This document shows positions 47,085-55,831 of a stretch of DNA of 64,000 bases, in pieces. This DNA comes from Pseudomonas citronellolis (GTDB taxonomy: Bacteria > Pseudomonadota > Gammaproteobacteria > Pseudomonadales > Pseudomonadaceae). A program made the position numbers and the translations under genes. The notes under the pieces were generated by a model. The model did no database searches, was not told the origin of the DNA, and saw nothing but the letters and a program-made list of their open reading frames with translations. Each line of letters opens with the position of its first letter. Position 1 is the stretch's first letter. Location: assembly GCF_900112375.1 (NCBI RefSeq), contig NZ_FOLS01000007.1, positions 64,620-128,619 on the forward strand, in the 5' to 3' direction.

Positions 47085-47597
47085 TCAGGCCGCCGCCGAC
47101 ACGCCGTCCAGGCGGTGGAACAGGCGGTTGAAGTACACCAGGCTGTCGCCCTGCTCGCGCACCGCGGCGCGTTCCAGCTCGACGAACAGCACCGAGTGCG
47201 AACCCACTTCCTTGCACTCGCTGATGCGCCCTTCCAGGGTGACCAGGGCGTCGCGCAGCACCGGCACGCCGGCGCAGCCCTCTTCCCACAGGGCCGAGGC
47301 GAAGCGTTCCGCCATCGGCACCTGTGTCATGCCGGCGAAGTGCCGGGCCAGTTCTTCCTGCTCGCCGCGCAGCACGTTGATGCACAGGTGGCCGTTGGCG
47401 CGGAAGGGTTCGTGGCTGGCGCTGCCGCGGTTGATGCACACCAGCACCGTGGGCGGCGAATCGGTGACCGAGCAGACCGCGCTGGCGGTGATGCCGCAGC
47501 GCCCGCCGGGGCCGTCGCTGGTGATGATGTTCACCGCGGCGGGCAGCCGCGCCATGGCGTTGCGGAAGTCGATCTGGGTCTGGCTCAGGTTGTTCAT
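47085..47597 (-). CDS. iacG: IacG-type flavin reductase
   Basis: The 170-residue HpaC/flavin-reductase-family protein makes reduced flavin for a two-component monooxygenase. GITASAVCSVTDSPP is the usual flavin-binding opening. In the iac pathway it is the partner of IacA. It is split from the main iac operon and divergent from the response-regulator gene. The start at 47597 gives MNNLSQTQIDFR; the longer frame adds a basic leader. Confidence 0.82.
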   Translation of the reverse strand: MNNLSQTQIDFRNAMARLPAAVNIITSDGPGGRCGITASAVCSVTDSPPTVLVCINRGSASHEPFRANGHLCINVLRGEQEELARHFAGMTQVPMAERFASALWEEGCAGVPVLRDALVTLEGRISECKEVGSHSVLFVELERAAVREQGDSLVYFNRLFHRLDGVSAAA

Positions 47598-47835
47598 GGC
47601 GCGCCCTTGTGGCCGGTTGTCGATGCTTGCCAATCTACGGCCCCGCGGCCAGGCGCGGTATCCAGGCGAATCCCATGGCGGCGGTGGCTGGCCTTTAGTC
47701 GACTAGGGGGTTTCTTTATCGCCAGCCCGGCGCCGCCTGGGTATGCTGGCCCCTGGGCGCCTGTGCGCCCGCCCGTGCGTGCCGCAGCGAAGACTGCGAG
47801 CCAGACCTAATAAGAAGAACCGTGGCAGTGCCCTG
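47598..47835. promoter_or_regulatory. iacG / response regulator divergent region
   Basis: The 238-bp gap contains, on the plus strand, CCTTTAG (47692-47698), TCGA, then CTAGGGG (47703-47709), an imperfect inverted repeat. Read on the other strand it is CCCCTAG-TCGA-CTAAAGG. The same two half-sites occur in the iacA/iacS gap at 55717-55733. This is a candidate binding site for the iac response regulator. Confidence 0.6.
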
Positions 47836-48450
47836 ATGGATACCCGCAAACCCGTTGTTTACATCGTCGACGACGACAAGGACCTGCGCACCTCGCTGGC
47901 CTGGCTCCTGGAGTCGGTCAGCATCCAGGCGCAGTGCTTCGCCGGCGCCGAGGAATTCCTCGCCCACTACGACCCCGGCAGCCCCGCCTGCCTCGTGCTC
48001 GACGTGCGCATGCCGGAAACCAGCGGCTTCCAGCTGCAGGCCATGCTCAACGAGCGCGGCGCGGCGCTGCCGATCATCTTCGTCTCGGCCCACGGCGACA
48101 TTCCCATGTCGGTGCAGGCGATGAAGAACGGCGCGCTGGATTTCGTCGAGAAGCCCTACAACCCGCAGCAGATGCTGGAGCGCATCCAGGCCGCGCTGAA
48201 AGCCGCGGTGCAGGTGCACGCCGGCGCCGAGCAGAAGCGCCAGCTGCAGCAGCGCCTGGACCTGCTCACCGGGCGCGAGCGCGAGGTGCTGGGCATGGTG
48301 ATCGACGGTAAGGCCAGCAAGGTGATCGCCCGCGAGCTGAACATCAGCGTGAAGACGGTGGATGTGCACCGCACCAAGATCAAGGAGAAGATGGGGGTTT
48401 CCAGTATTGCGCTATTGGTGCGGGAGGTTTTGGATCTGGGGGTGCCGTAG
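47836..48450 (+). CDS. FixJ/NarL-type response regulator, iac locus
   Basis: The 204-residue protein has a receiver domain with acidic pair Asp12-Asp13, phosphoacceptor Asp56 (LVLDVRMP) and Lys in VEKPYN, then a LuxR-type helix-turn-helix (about 140-195, LTGREREVLGMV). It resembles FixJ/StyR/TodT regulators of aromatic catabolism. The PAS histidine kinase gene at 55832 is the likely partner, so this is the iac activator. It differs from the MarR-type IacR of P. putida 1290. Confidence 0.88.
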   Translation: MDTRKPVVYIVDDDKDLRTSLAWLLESVSIQAQCFAGAEEFLAHYDPGSPACLVLDVRMPETSGFQLQAMLNERGAALPIIFVSAHGDIPMSVQAMKNGALDFVEKPYNPQQMLERIQAALKAAVQVHAGAEQKRQLQQRLDLLTGREREVLGMVIDGKASKVIARELNISVKTVDVHRTKIKEKMGVSSIALLVREVLDLGVP

Positions 48451-48471
48451 GGGGGCTTCGGGGCTTTTCCT

Positions 48472-48760
48472 GTAGGAGCGAGCTTGCTCGCGAATGGGAG
48501 GCTGCCGGCGGCATTGGTGCTTTGGGTTGACTCCGCCCCCTCTCCCCAGCCCTCTCCCTGAAGGGAGAGGGGGCTTGTCCGTGCCGAGAAAGATGATGGT
48601 TTCCGGCGGAAATCTCTGCGCTAGCCGGCTAACGCCATAACTTCAAACCCTGCCCAACGGTCCCCTCTCCCTTCAGGGAGAGGGTTAGGGAGAGGGCGCT
48701 CTTCGGGGCCAACACCATAAGCCCGGGTGAAGCACCGTTCGCGAGCAAGCTCGCTCCTAC
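48472..48760. repeat. Composite 290-bp repeat, copy C (inverted)
   Basis: It is the same composite in opposite orientation: REP arms at 48472-48494 and 48738-48760, CCCTCTCC hairpins at about 48533-48575 and 48661-48700, and a core with GTGCCGAG and AGCCGGCTA. It separates the convergent response regulator and iacF genes. Confidence 0.88.
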
Positions 48761-48772
48761 GAAGAGCAGGTG

Positions 48773-49726
48773 TCAGAGGTCCAGCACCAACCGCGCCGAC
48801 TTCGCCCGCGAAACGCAGGCGCAAATCTGCTTGTTCGAAGCCTTCTCCTTGCTCGACAGGCAGTTGTCCCGATGCTCCGGCTCGCCTTCCAGCACTTCCA
48901 CGATGCAGGTGCCGCAGATGCCTTCGCGGCATTCGGTGTCGATGTCGCAGCCGTGGGCCTGGAGCACGTCTACCAGGCTGGCGTCGGCCGGCACTTGCAG
49001 CACCACTCCGCTGCTGGCCAGCTCCACCTCGAAGCCGCCAGCCGGGGCGGCGTTGGCAGCCGGGTCGGCCTGGAAGTGTTCCAGGTGGATGGCGTCTTCG
49101 CTGCGGCTGCGCTTGGCGACGTCCACCACCTTGTTCATGAACGGCGCCGGGCCGCAGGTGTAGACGTGGGCTTCTGCCGGGGCGCGTGCCAGGCTGGCGG
49201 CCAGCTCGGCGTCGAGGTCGGCCGGCTCCACGCCGTAGTGGAATTCCACCTTGCCGGCGAACACCGGGCCGGACAGCAGTTCGACGAAGGCCGCGTGCTC
49301 CGGCGAGCGGGCGAAATAGTGCAGCACGTAGGGCTCGCCCCGGGCGTTGAGCTTGTAGGCCATGCTCAGCAGCGGCGTCACGCCGATGCCGGCGGCGAAC
49401 ATCACATGCTCGCGGGCTTCCGGAGCCAGGCGGAATAGGTTGCGCGGGGCGCCCATTTCCAGCTCCATGCCCTCTTCCACCTGCTCGTGCAGGGCCGCGG
49501 AGCCGCCGCGGGAGGCGGCTTCCTTCTTCACCGCCACCAGGTAGGCGGCGCGGTCTTCCGGCGGGCTGCACAGGGAGTACTGGCGGGTCACCCCGGTGGG
49601 GCCGGTTACGTCGACGTGGGCGCCCGGCTCGTAGGCGTCGAACGGCTGGCCGTCGCTGCGCACGAGGCGGAAGGAACGGATGTCCAGGGCTTCGTCGACG
49701 ATCCTTTGGATTCTTACCTTCATCAT
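48773..49726 (-). CDS. iacF: IacF, ferredoxin-NAD reductase of the IAA dioxygenase
   Basis: The 317-residue phthalate-dioxygenase-reductase-type protein has an FMN domain (RQYSL at 48-52), an NAD domain (CGPAPFM) and a C-terminal plant-type [2Fe-2S] with Cys266-x4-Cys271-x2-Cys274 and Cys302. It passes electrons from NADH to the Rieske oxygenase IacC/IacD. The ATG at 49726 has an AAGG site 9 bases upstream; 49741 is the alternative. It is the last gene of the main iac operon. Confidence 0.88.
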   Translation of the reverse strand: MMKVRIQRIVDEALDIRSFRLVRSDGQPFDAYEPGAHVDVTGPTGVTRQYSLCSPPEDRAAYLVAVKKEAASRGGSAALHEQVEEGMELEMGAPRNLFRLAPEAREHVMFAAGIGVTPLLSMAYKLNARGEPYVLHYFARSPEHAAFVELLSGPVFAGKVEFHYGVEPADLDAELAASLARAPAEAHVYTCGPAPFMNKVVDVAKRSRSEDAIHLEHFQADPAANAAPAGGFEVELASSGVVLQVPADASLVDVLQAHGCDIDTECREGICGTCIVEVLEGEPEHRDNCLSSKEKASNKQICACVSRAKSARLVLDL

Positions 49727-49782
49727 GGTCTTACCTTGCAAGGCTTCAGGGCGGGCGGCGCGCTGGCCGCCATCCCGGTTGC

Positions 49783-49857
49783 GGCGGATAACCGTGCCGG
49801 TTATTCGCCCTACGTTGGGGTTCGGCGTAGGGCGAATAACGCTCCGCGTTATCCGCC
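49783..49857. repeat. Two inverted GGCGxATAAC palindromes
   Basis: Imperfect palindromes at 49783-49809 and 49831-49857 resemble the 28-bp GGCGTATAACCG family and face each other between iacF and iacE. They may stabilise the polycistronic mRNA. Confidence 0.75.
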
Positions 49858-49864
49858 GGCTTTC

Positions 49865-50605
49865 TCAGCGCATGAACAGGCCGCCGTTGATGTCCCAGCA
49901 GGCTCCGGTCACCGAACTGGCGTTGTCGGCGACCAGTAGCAGCACGCTGTCGGCGACGTAATCCGGGTCGCCCAGGCGGCCCACCGGGATGGTCTTGAGG
50001 ATCTGCTCCAGGCGCTCCGGGGCCACCGTTTCGCGCACCACCGGCAGGTCCAGCGGGCCCGGGGAGATGCTGTTGACGGTGACGCCGGCCGGCGCCAGCT
50101 CGCGGGCGAAGACCTTGGTCAGCGTCGCCACGCCGCCCTTGGCCGCGGCGTAGTGGCCGCCGGTGGCGGTGCCGCCGTTCTGCCCGGCCAGCGAGGCGAT
50201 GTTGACGATGCGGCCGAAGCCGCGCGCGGCAAAGTGCGCGCCGAACACCTGGCAGGCGACGAAGGTGCCGCGCAGGTTCACCGCCAGCGAGGCGTCGAAC
50301 TCCTCCGGGGTGATATCCATCAGCGCGGCGACCCTGGACACCCCGGCGTTGTTCACCAGGATGTCGCAGCCGCCCCACTTGGCCTGCAACAAGTCGCGGG
50401 CGCGTTCGAAGTCGGCCTTCTCGCGCACGTCCAGTTCCACCGCCAGCACGCTGGCGCCGCTGGGGTCGAGTTCATCGGCCAGGCGCTGGGCGTCGCCCAG
50501 GCGCACGTCGGCCAGGGCCACGCGGTAGCCGGCGCCGTGCAGGCGCCGGGCGATGCATTCGCCGAGGCCGCGCGAGGCCCCGGTGACGAGTGCGGTACGG
50601 GTCAT
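49865..50605 (-). CDS. iacE: IacE, short-chain dehydrogenase
   Basis: The 246-residue SDR has TGASRGLGE (8-16), NNAGVSR and a Ser/Tyr-x3-Lys pair (NIASLAGQNGGTATGGHYAAAK). In the iac pathway it is placed after IacA and before or around the ring-cleavage steps, where it is thought to oxidise or reduce a hydroxy-oxindole intermediate. Its exact reaction is not established from the sequence. Confidence 0.85.
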   Translation of the reverse strand: MTRTALVTGASRGLGECIARRLHGAGYRVALADVRLGDAQRLADELDPSGASVLAVELDVREKADFERARDLLQAKWGGCDILVNNAGVSRVAALMDITPEEFDASLAVNLRGTFVACQVFGAHFAARGFGRIVNIASLAGQNGGTATGGHYAAAKGGVATLTKVFARELAPAGVTVNSISPGPLDLPVVRETVAPERLEQILKTIPVGRLGDPDYVADSVLLLVADNASSVTGACWDINGGLFMR

Positions 50606-50615
50606 GGCTGCATCC

Positions 50616-51113
50616 TCAGAGCAGGAAGCCGATGGCGCCCAGGGCGTCCTGGGCGTTGATCAGGCGCACCACCTTGCGCTCCAGGCGCGGGCCTTCGGCG
50701 GCGAAGCGGATGCGGTGCTCCAGGTCGGCGACGAAGGGCGTGTGCACGCCGCGCTTATAGGCGTAGAGGATCTGCGCCGAATGCACTTCGACGAGATCGC
50801 CGGCGGCCTCCACCAGGCGGAAGCGCGACACCGTGCGCACGGTCTTCGCCGAATCCACCGCCGAGGGCGAGAAACCGGCGCTCAGGCGCTCAATGCGCAG
50901 GGCGCGCATGCGCGCGTCGTCGAAGGCGTAGTTGAGGCTGGCAGCGAAGTCGTCGCCCTCGGCGTCGATGGGTACCACGTAGATGCCCTCCTCGCTCCAC
51001 AATCCGCTCCACTGCGCGTAGTCCTTGCGGTCGAGCAGCTCGGCCTCGCGCCAGATGAATTCGATGGCCTTGGCCAGCGGGCCGGAGAAGCCGTTCAGGG
51101 TGTCGTTGCTCAT
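50616..51113 (-). CDS. iacD: IacD, Rieske dioxygenase small subunit
   Basis: The 165-residue beta subunit of an aromatic ring-hydroxylating dioxygenase has the SnoaL/NTF2-like cone typical of the family (AIEFIWREAELLDRKDYAQW). Its start overlaps the alpha-subunit stop by ATGA at 51110-51113. With IacC it forms the terminal oxygenase. Confidence 0.88.
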   Translation of the reverse strand: MSNDTLNGFSGPLAKAIEFIWREAELLDRKDYAQWSGLWSEEGIYVVPIDAEGDDFAASLNYAFDDARMRALRIERLSAGFSPSAVDSAKTVRTVSRFRLVEAAGDLVEVHSAQILYAYKRGVHTPFVADLEHRIRFAAEGPRLERKVVRLINAQDALGAIGFLL

Positions 51114-52393
51114 TGGCTCATCATCCTCTTCCACATTTGGTAGGCCTCGCGCATGCCGCCTTCGTCGGTGGCGTGGGAAACCTTGTCGCCGTTCTCGGCC
51201 ACGACTTCGCGGTTCAGCCCGCGGTTGACCAGGATCGGCGCGTCGGGGCCGGCGTAGGAGCCGCGCTGTACGCGGTCCCAGGCCTCGGCGTCGTCCGGGC
51301 TGCCGAAGCCGAACGGGCCCTGGAAGTGCTCGTGGATGCGCAGCCGCTCGCGGTTGGCGATCTCCGGGCCGCCGTCCATGCCTAAGGCGACGTGGCGGAT
51401 TTCCGTCTCGGTGACCGACACCGGGCGCAGCACGCGGAAGAACGACATGGACATGGCCACGTTGGGGAACAGGTTGAGGTTGAAGCCGGCGCCGTGCAGC
51501 GAGCGGACGATGCGCCGTACCTGTGCAGGCTCCATGGTTTTCGACAGTTCCTCGGTGACGTGGGCGAAGCGTTCCTGCAGCTGCTCGGTGCCGTCGTCGT
51601 GGTCGAGGTCGACGTGCTCGGGGACCATCACCATCACGCTGTGGCCGTTGCCCAGGGCGTGGGTCACCGCCTGCGGGTCGGTCATGAACGAGAGCATCTC
51701 GCTGGTCTCGTCGTCCACCGAGGACATCCACGACTTGTGCACGATGGGGAAGTGGTAGCCGTCGGTGGTGTTCTCCAGCTGGATCTTCCAGTTGCCCTTG
51801 AAGGTGAACTTGTGTTCGCCCTGGACCTTGATCGGGAAGCCGGCGCCCTGCTTCATGAACAGGTCCATCCAGTGCTTCGCCCCGCCGAGGAAGTCCTCCA
51901 GCGGCTCGATGTCGGCGTCGTAGCTGGCGAAGATCATGCCGGCGTAGCTTTCCACCCGCAGGCTGGTCAGCGGCAGCTCGGCCTTGTCGAGGATGTCCTC
52001 GTAGCCGTCCGGGTACGGCAGCGCGCGCAGCTTGCCGTCCAGCCCGTAGGACCAGCTGTGGTACGGGCAGGTGAAGCCGGTGGCGTTGCCCTTGTGCTTT
52101 TCGCAGACGGTGGCGCCGCGGTGGCGGCAGCGGTTTTCCAGGACGTTGACCTGGCCCTTCTTGTCGCGCACCACGATGACCGGGCGGCGGCCGATCATCG
52201 TGGTCTTGAAGTCGCCGGGGTTGCGCACTTCGCTGTCGTGGGCGACCCACACCCAGGTGCGGTAGAAGATTTTCTCCAGCTCGGCCTCGAACAGCGCCGG
52301 GTCGTGGTACAGCGATACGTCGACGCGGTCGGATTGGACCAGTTGCTCGGGGCTGCCCGTCTTGGCGATCAGCCGGTATTCAGGGGCGCTCAT
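51110..52393 (-). CDS. iacC: IacC, Rieske dioxygenase large subunit
   Basis: The 427-residue alpha subunit has the Rieske [2Fe-2S] ligands Cys89-x-His91 and Cys109-x2-His112, and the mononuclear iron site Asp211, His214, His219 (DGYHFPIVH), where Asp211 bridges electron flow. It dioxygenates the oxindole-type intermediate in indole-3-acetate degradation. The gene is followed by overlapping iacD. Confidence 0.9.
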   Translation of the reverse strand: MSAPEYRLIAKTGSPEQLVQSDRVDVSLYHDPALFEAELEKIFYRTWVWVAHDSEVRNPGDFKTTMIGRRPVIVVRDKKGQVNVLENRCRHRGATVCEKHKGNATGFTCPYHSWSYGLDGKLRALPYPDGYEDILDKAELPLTSLRVESYAGMIFASYDADIEPLEDFLGGAKHWMDLFMKQGAGFPIKVQGEHKFTFKGNWKIQLENTTDGYHFPIVHKSWMSSVDDETSEMLSFMTDPQAVTHALGNGHSVMVMVPEHVDLDHDDGTEQLQERFAHVTEELSKTMEPAQVRRIVRSLHGAGFNLNLFPNVAMSMSFFRVLRPVSVTETEIRHVALGMDGGPEIANRERLRIHEHFQGPFGFGSPDDAEAWDRVQRGSYAGPDAPILVNRGLNREVVAENGDKVSHATDEGGMREAYQMWKRMMSQ

Positions 52394-52403
52394 GGGTGTC
52401 TCC

Positions 52404-53549
52404 TCATGCCATTTTCTTGTTCGTCGGCCGCTCGGCGGCCAATGCCTGTTCCAGCTGCGCGCCGAAGGCGCAGACGCGTTCGTCGTCGCCCTTGCGGCCG
52501 ACGATCTGCAGGCCGACCTTGAGGCCGCCGTGCTCCAGCTCCACCGGCACGCTCAGCGCCGGGTGGCCGCTGAGGTTGAAGGGGCGGACCAGGGAGGTCA
52601 GCGCCGCCACGCTCTTGCCGCTGCGCGCATCGCTGAGCAGCGGCGGCAGGCTGGCCAGGGTCGGCAGCAGCAGGATTTCGTAATCGTCCAGGGCGGAGTC
52701 GATGGCGCGGGTGAAGCTCGCGCGCACGCCTTCGGCCTCGGCCAGCTGCGCGGCGCTGGTGCGCCCGGCGGCGAGCAGGCGCTGCTCGACGTCGGCGCCC
52801 AGCAGGCCCTTGCCGGTGAATTGCCCCAGCGCCGCCCAGTTCTCGTGGTTGATGACGACGAGGCCGGCCTCGAAGGCCGCCTCGAACTCGCCCAGGTAGA
52901 GGCTCGCCCGGCGCCAGCCGGCGCGGTCGGCGGCGGCGCCCAGGCAGGCCTGGATGTGCGGGTCGGCGGGCACTTCGAGGAAGGCCACGCGGGCGTTGGC
53001 GCCGGGCAGGTTCACGGCGCCGAAGCCGGGGCAGAGCACCTGCATGGCGGCGACGAGGTCGGCCATGTTCGCGGCGAACGGGCCGACGCAATCCAGGCTG
53101 CTATGTTCCGGATGTACGCCCACGCGGCTGACGCGGCCGAAGCTCGGCTTGAGCCCGGCCACGCCGCAGCAGGCCGCCGGCACCCGCACCGAGCCGCCGG
53201 TGTCGGTGCCCAGGGCGATATCGGCCAGGCCCGCGCCGACCGCCGCGGCCGAGCCGCTGGACGAGCCGCCGGGCACGCGCTCCGGCGCCTGCGGATTGCG
53301 CGGCGTGCCGCTCCAGTCGTTGATGCCGGTGACGCCGAAGGCCAGCTCGTGCAGGTTGGTCTTGCCGACGATGCGCCAGCCGGCGTCCAGCACCCGCTGC
53401 ACCACTTCGGCGTGGTGTTGCGCGGGTGCGCTGTCGGCCAATGCGCGGCTGCCGCAACGCGTCGGATGGCCGGCGATGTCGATGGTATCCTTGACGGCGA
53501 CGCGCTTGCCGGCGCCGCCCAGCTCGAATTCGCTGACGAAGATGCTCAT
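52404..53549 (-). CDS. iacH: IacH, amidase-signature enzyme
   Basis: The 381-residue amidase has the Ser-cisSer-Lys triad: Lys20 (VAVKDT), Ser96 in GGSSSGS and Ser120 in DTGGSVR. In the iac pathway it is assigned to hydrolysis of an amide, possibly converting indole-3-acetamide to IAA or opening an oxindole-derived amide. The start at 53549 overlaps iacI by 4 bp; the frame extends further upstream only inside iacI. Confidence 0.86.
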   Translation of the reverse strand: MSIFVSEFELGGAGKRVAVKDTIDIAGHPTRCGSRALADSAPAQHHAEVVQRVLDAGWRIVGKTNLHELAFGVTGINDWSGTPRNPQAPERVPGGSSSGSAAAVGAGLADIALGTDTGGSVRVPAACCGVAGLKPSFGRVSRVGVHPEHSSLDCVGPFAANMADLVAAMQVLCPGFGAVNLPGANARVAFLEVPADPHIQACLGAAADRAGWRRASLYLGEFEAAFEAGLVVINHENWAALGQFTGKGLLGADVEQRLLAAGRTSAAQLAEAEGVRASFTRAIDSALDDYEILLLPTLASLPPLLSDARSGKSVAALTSLVRPFNLSGHPALSVPVELEHGGLKVGLQIVGRKGDDERVCAFGAQLEQALAAERPTNKKMA

Positions 53550-54052
53550 GCCTCGCCCTCCGCGAGTGCGCCCAGCGGCATGGCCAGCAGCCGCCGGGTA
53601 CGGAAATGGGTGATCTGCCAGGCCTCGCCGACGCGGCGGAAGTCCAGGTTCAGGCGGGTGCCGAACAGTTCGCTGCGGCCGTCGACATAGGTCGACAGCT
53701 GCTGCATCAGCCACTGGCCGCGTGCAGTGTCGCCGCCCTCCCCGACCTCGATCGACTCGCTGCCGAGGAAGTGCAGGTTGAGCGCGAAGTGCTCGGCCGG
53801 CGGCAGGTAGCCGGCGACGAACGCCGCCACCGCCACGCGCCCTTCATGGCGGCCGAAGCTCTGCTCGGCGCGGGCGCCCAGGCCTTCCCAGACGGCGTCT
53901 TCGGCGAACAGCCCGGCCAGCTCGGTTTGTAATGCGAGGCCGTCGCGCGGAACGTCGCAGAGGTCCATGTAGCGGGCCATCAGGCGACGCACCGCGGCCT
54001 CGCCTTCAAGGCGCGCCAGGCGTGCTTGCAACTGCTCCAGGGCCTGGCCCAT
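53546..54052 (-). CDS. iacI: IacI, SnoaL/NTF2-like protein
   Basis: The 168-residue protein has an N-terminal helix and a cone-shaped beta sheet like SnoaL or ring-dioxygenase beta subunits (VRRLMARYMDLCDVPRDG). In characterised iac clusters a protein of this kind is consistently present but its role is uncertain. It begins 3 bp from the iacB stop. Confidence 0.82.
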   Translation of the reverse strand: MGQALEQLQARLARLEGEAAVRRLMARYMDLCDVPRDGLALQTELAGLFAEDAVWEGLGARAEQSFGRHEGRVAVAAFVAGYLPPAEHFALNLHFLGSESIEVGEGGDTARGQWLMQQLSTYVDGRSELFGTRLNLDFRRVGEAWQITHFRTRRLLAMPLGALAEGEA

Positions 54053-54055
54053 GGC

Positions 54056-54427
54056 TCAGCTCCGCGCCGCTTCGGGGATGCTCAGCGGGCGGCCGACGCG
54101 GGCCTCGATCCGGGCGTACTTCCACAGGCTGTACGGGCCGACCTGCACGGTGCGGAACAGGTTGCAGGCGTCGACCACGGTCTGGTGGCAGTCGACGTCG
54201 GCCATGATGTAGACGGTCCAGGGCGCAGTGTTGGAGGCGCCGACCATCAGGCGGTCGTCGTCGAGCACGCCGAGCACGTTCATGCCGGGCAGCGCGCCCA
54301 GTTCGCCCAGCATCTGGCTGAAGCCCTTCCAGACACTGATGCCTTCGCCGGTGGGCAGGTCGAAGAAGTTCTGCGTGATGCCGATGCAGAACAGCACGCG
54401 CATGGGTTCGGCGGTGGGTCGGGTCAT
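54056..54427 (-). CDS. iacB: IacB-like small protein
   Basis: The 123-residue protein is compact, without a signal peptide, and is reminiscent of the EthD/muconolactone-isomerase ferredoxin-like fold. The segment PWTVYIMADVDCHQTVVD is notable. iacB in other species is of similar size and unknown function. Assignment rests mostly on its position between iacA and iacI. Confidence 0.75.
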   Translation of the reverse strand: MTRPTAEPMRVLFCIGITQNFFDLPTGEGISVWKGFSQMLGELGALPGMNVLGVLDDDRLMVGASNTAPWTVYIMADVDCHQTVVDACNLFRTVQVGPYSLWKYARIEARVGRPLSIPEAARS

Positions 54428-54448
54428 GGTTTGTTGTCCTTGTGTCGA

Positions 54449-55600
54449 TCAGAGGTAGCCGGGGAACGGCGGCACATCGAGCAGCACGGAACCTGCGCCG
54501 TCGTACATGCCGTCGCTGAGGAAAGCGTGCTGGGTCACCACCATGGCGTCGCGCAGGTAGCGCTGCAGCGGGTGGCGCAGGTAGATGGCGGTGGTGCCGG
54601 CCAGGGCGTAGGCGCGCTGCACCACCTCGGCGCCGGCGCGGGACACGTGCACGGCGGACAGGCGCAGCAGGCTGACCTGCTCGGGCGTCACGGCGTTGCC
54701 GGCGAGGATCGATTCCCAGACCTGCCCGGTGGCGTCGTAGAAGAAGCCGCGCGCGGCGTGCAGCTGCGCCTCGGCCTTGCCCAGCTCGATGCGCACGTAG
54801 GCGCGGTCGGCCAGTCTGGGCGCGCCGGTCACGCCGCTGCCGGAGGCCATGCGGGCGATCTCGTCGAGGGCGGCGCGGGCCAGGCCGAGGTTGACCACCG
54901 CCAGCACCTGGGCGGCGTAGGCGATGGTCGGGTAGCGGTACAGCGGCTCGTCGATGCTGCTCTGGCCGCCGCGGATGAAGGTCCAGGCGTCGGGCACGAA
55001 GACCTTGTCCAGGCGCAGGTCGTGGCTGCCGGTGCCCTTCAGGCCGACCACTTCCCAGTTCTCGACGATCTCCACGTCGCGGGCCCGCAGCAGCGCGGTG
55101 CGCGGCTTGCCGCCCGGGCCGCCGAGGCCGATGCCGACGCCGAGCACGTCGGCGCCCTTGCAGCCGCTGGCGAACTTCCAGGTGCCGCTGACGCGCCAGC
55201 CGCCTTCCACCTGCTCGGCCGGCTGGATGGGGAACAGGCCGCCGGCGAACACCAGGTCCGGGCCGTCGGCGTACAGCTCGGCCAGGGTCTCGCGCGGCAG
55301 CGCGGTGAGGTAGGTGCTGGCGCTGCCGAAGCTGGCCACCCAGCCGGCGGAGCCGTCGGCCTCGGCGATGCGCTCGATCAGGCGCAGGAACTCGGCCGGC
55401 GGCAGCGCGTCGCCGCCGAAGCAGCGCGGGGTGGCGGAGCGGTAGATGCCGGCCTCGATGAAGCGCTCGATCATGTCGCGCGGCACGTGGGAGCGGGCAT
55501 CGAACTCGTCGCGGCGCTGGCGGACCTCGTCGAGCACCTGCTCGAACAGGCTGGCACGGCTGGCGAGGGGCGAATCTGTGGCGGCGGCTGAACGCGGCAT
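54449..55600 (-). CDS. iacA: IacA, indole-3-acetate monooxygenase
   Basis: The 383-residue flavoprotein belongs to the acyl-CoA-dehydrogenase fold but is the HsaA/HpaH-like FMNH2/FADH2-dependent monooxygenase type. There is no acyl-CoA catalytic Glu pattern, and the sequence GTWKFASGCKGADVLGVG is typical. In P. putida 1290, Acinetobacter and others IacA hydroxylates indole-3-acetate or indole to start degradation and needs IacG. It is the first gene of the minus-strand iac operon, divergent from the sensor kinase. Confidence 0.87.
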   Translation of the reverse strand: MPRSAAATDSPLASRASLFEQVLDEVRQRRDEFDARSHVPRDMIERFIEAGIYRSATPRCFGGDALPPAEFLRLIERIAEADGSAGWVASFGSASTYLTALPRETLAELYADGPDLVFAGGLFPIQPAEQVEGGWRVSGTWKFASGCKGADVLGVGIGLGGPGGKPRTALLRARDVEIVENWEVVGLKGTGSHDLRLDKVFVPDAWTFIRGGQSSIDEPLYRYPTIAYAAQVLAVVNLGLARAALDEIARMASGSGVTGAPRLADRAYVRIELGKAEAQLHAARGFFYDATGQVWESILAGNAVTPEQVSLLRLSAVHVSRAGAEVVQRAYALAGTTAIYLRHPLQRYLRDAMVVTQHAFLSDGMYDGAGSVLLDVPPFPGYL

Positions 55601-55831
55601 GGGCGTCTCCCTGTGTTCTTGTGGGCCGGCCGTCCGGTGGGAGCCGGCGGCCGTCGATGGGGCCCAGTGTAGGGAGCGTGCCGAGCGGGCCTCTATTGGG
55701 GCGTGCCGCCCGCGCGCTAAAGGAATCCCCTAGTGCCCGCCGGGTTGTTTCCTAGCGCCGACGCGCTAGGCTGCGCGCTATAAAAGCCGTGCCCCGCGTC
55801 CGGGAACGCGCATCGTCAAGAGTTGCCCGCC
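55601..55831. promoter_or_regulatory. iacA / sensor kinase divergent promoter region
   Basis: The 231-bp region includes CTAAAGG-AAT-CCCCTAG at 55717-55733 and an 8-bp inverted repeat CCTAGCGC (55751-55758) with GCGCTAGG (55763-55770), followed by TATAAAAG. The CTAG-centred half-sites match those near iacG at 47692-47709, so the iac response regulator may bind both. Confidence 0.6.

Noticed and set aside
55823-55831. TTG start for the sensor kinase
   Set aside because: It adds only three residues and the following ATG at 55832 gives a normal N-terminus.
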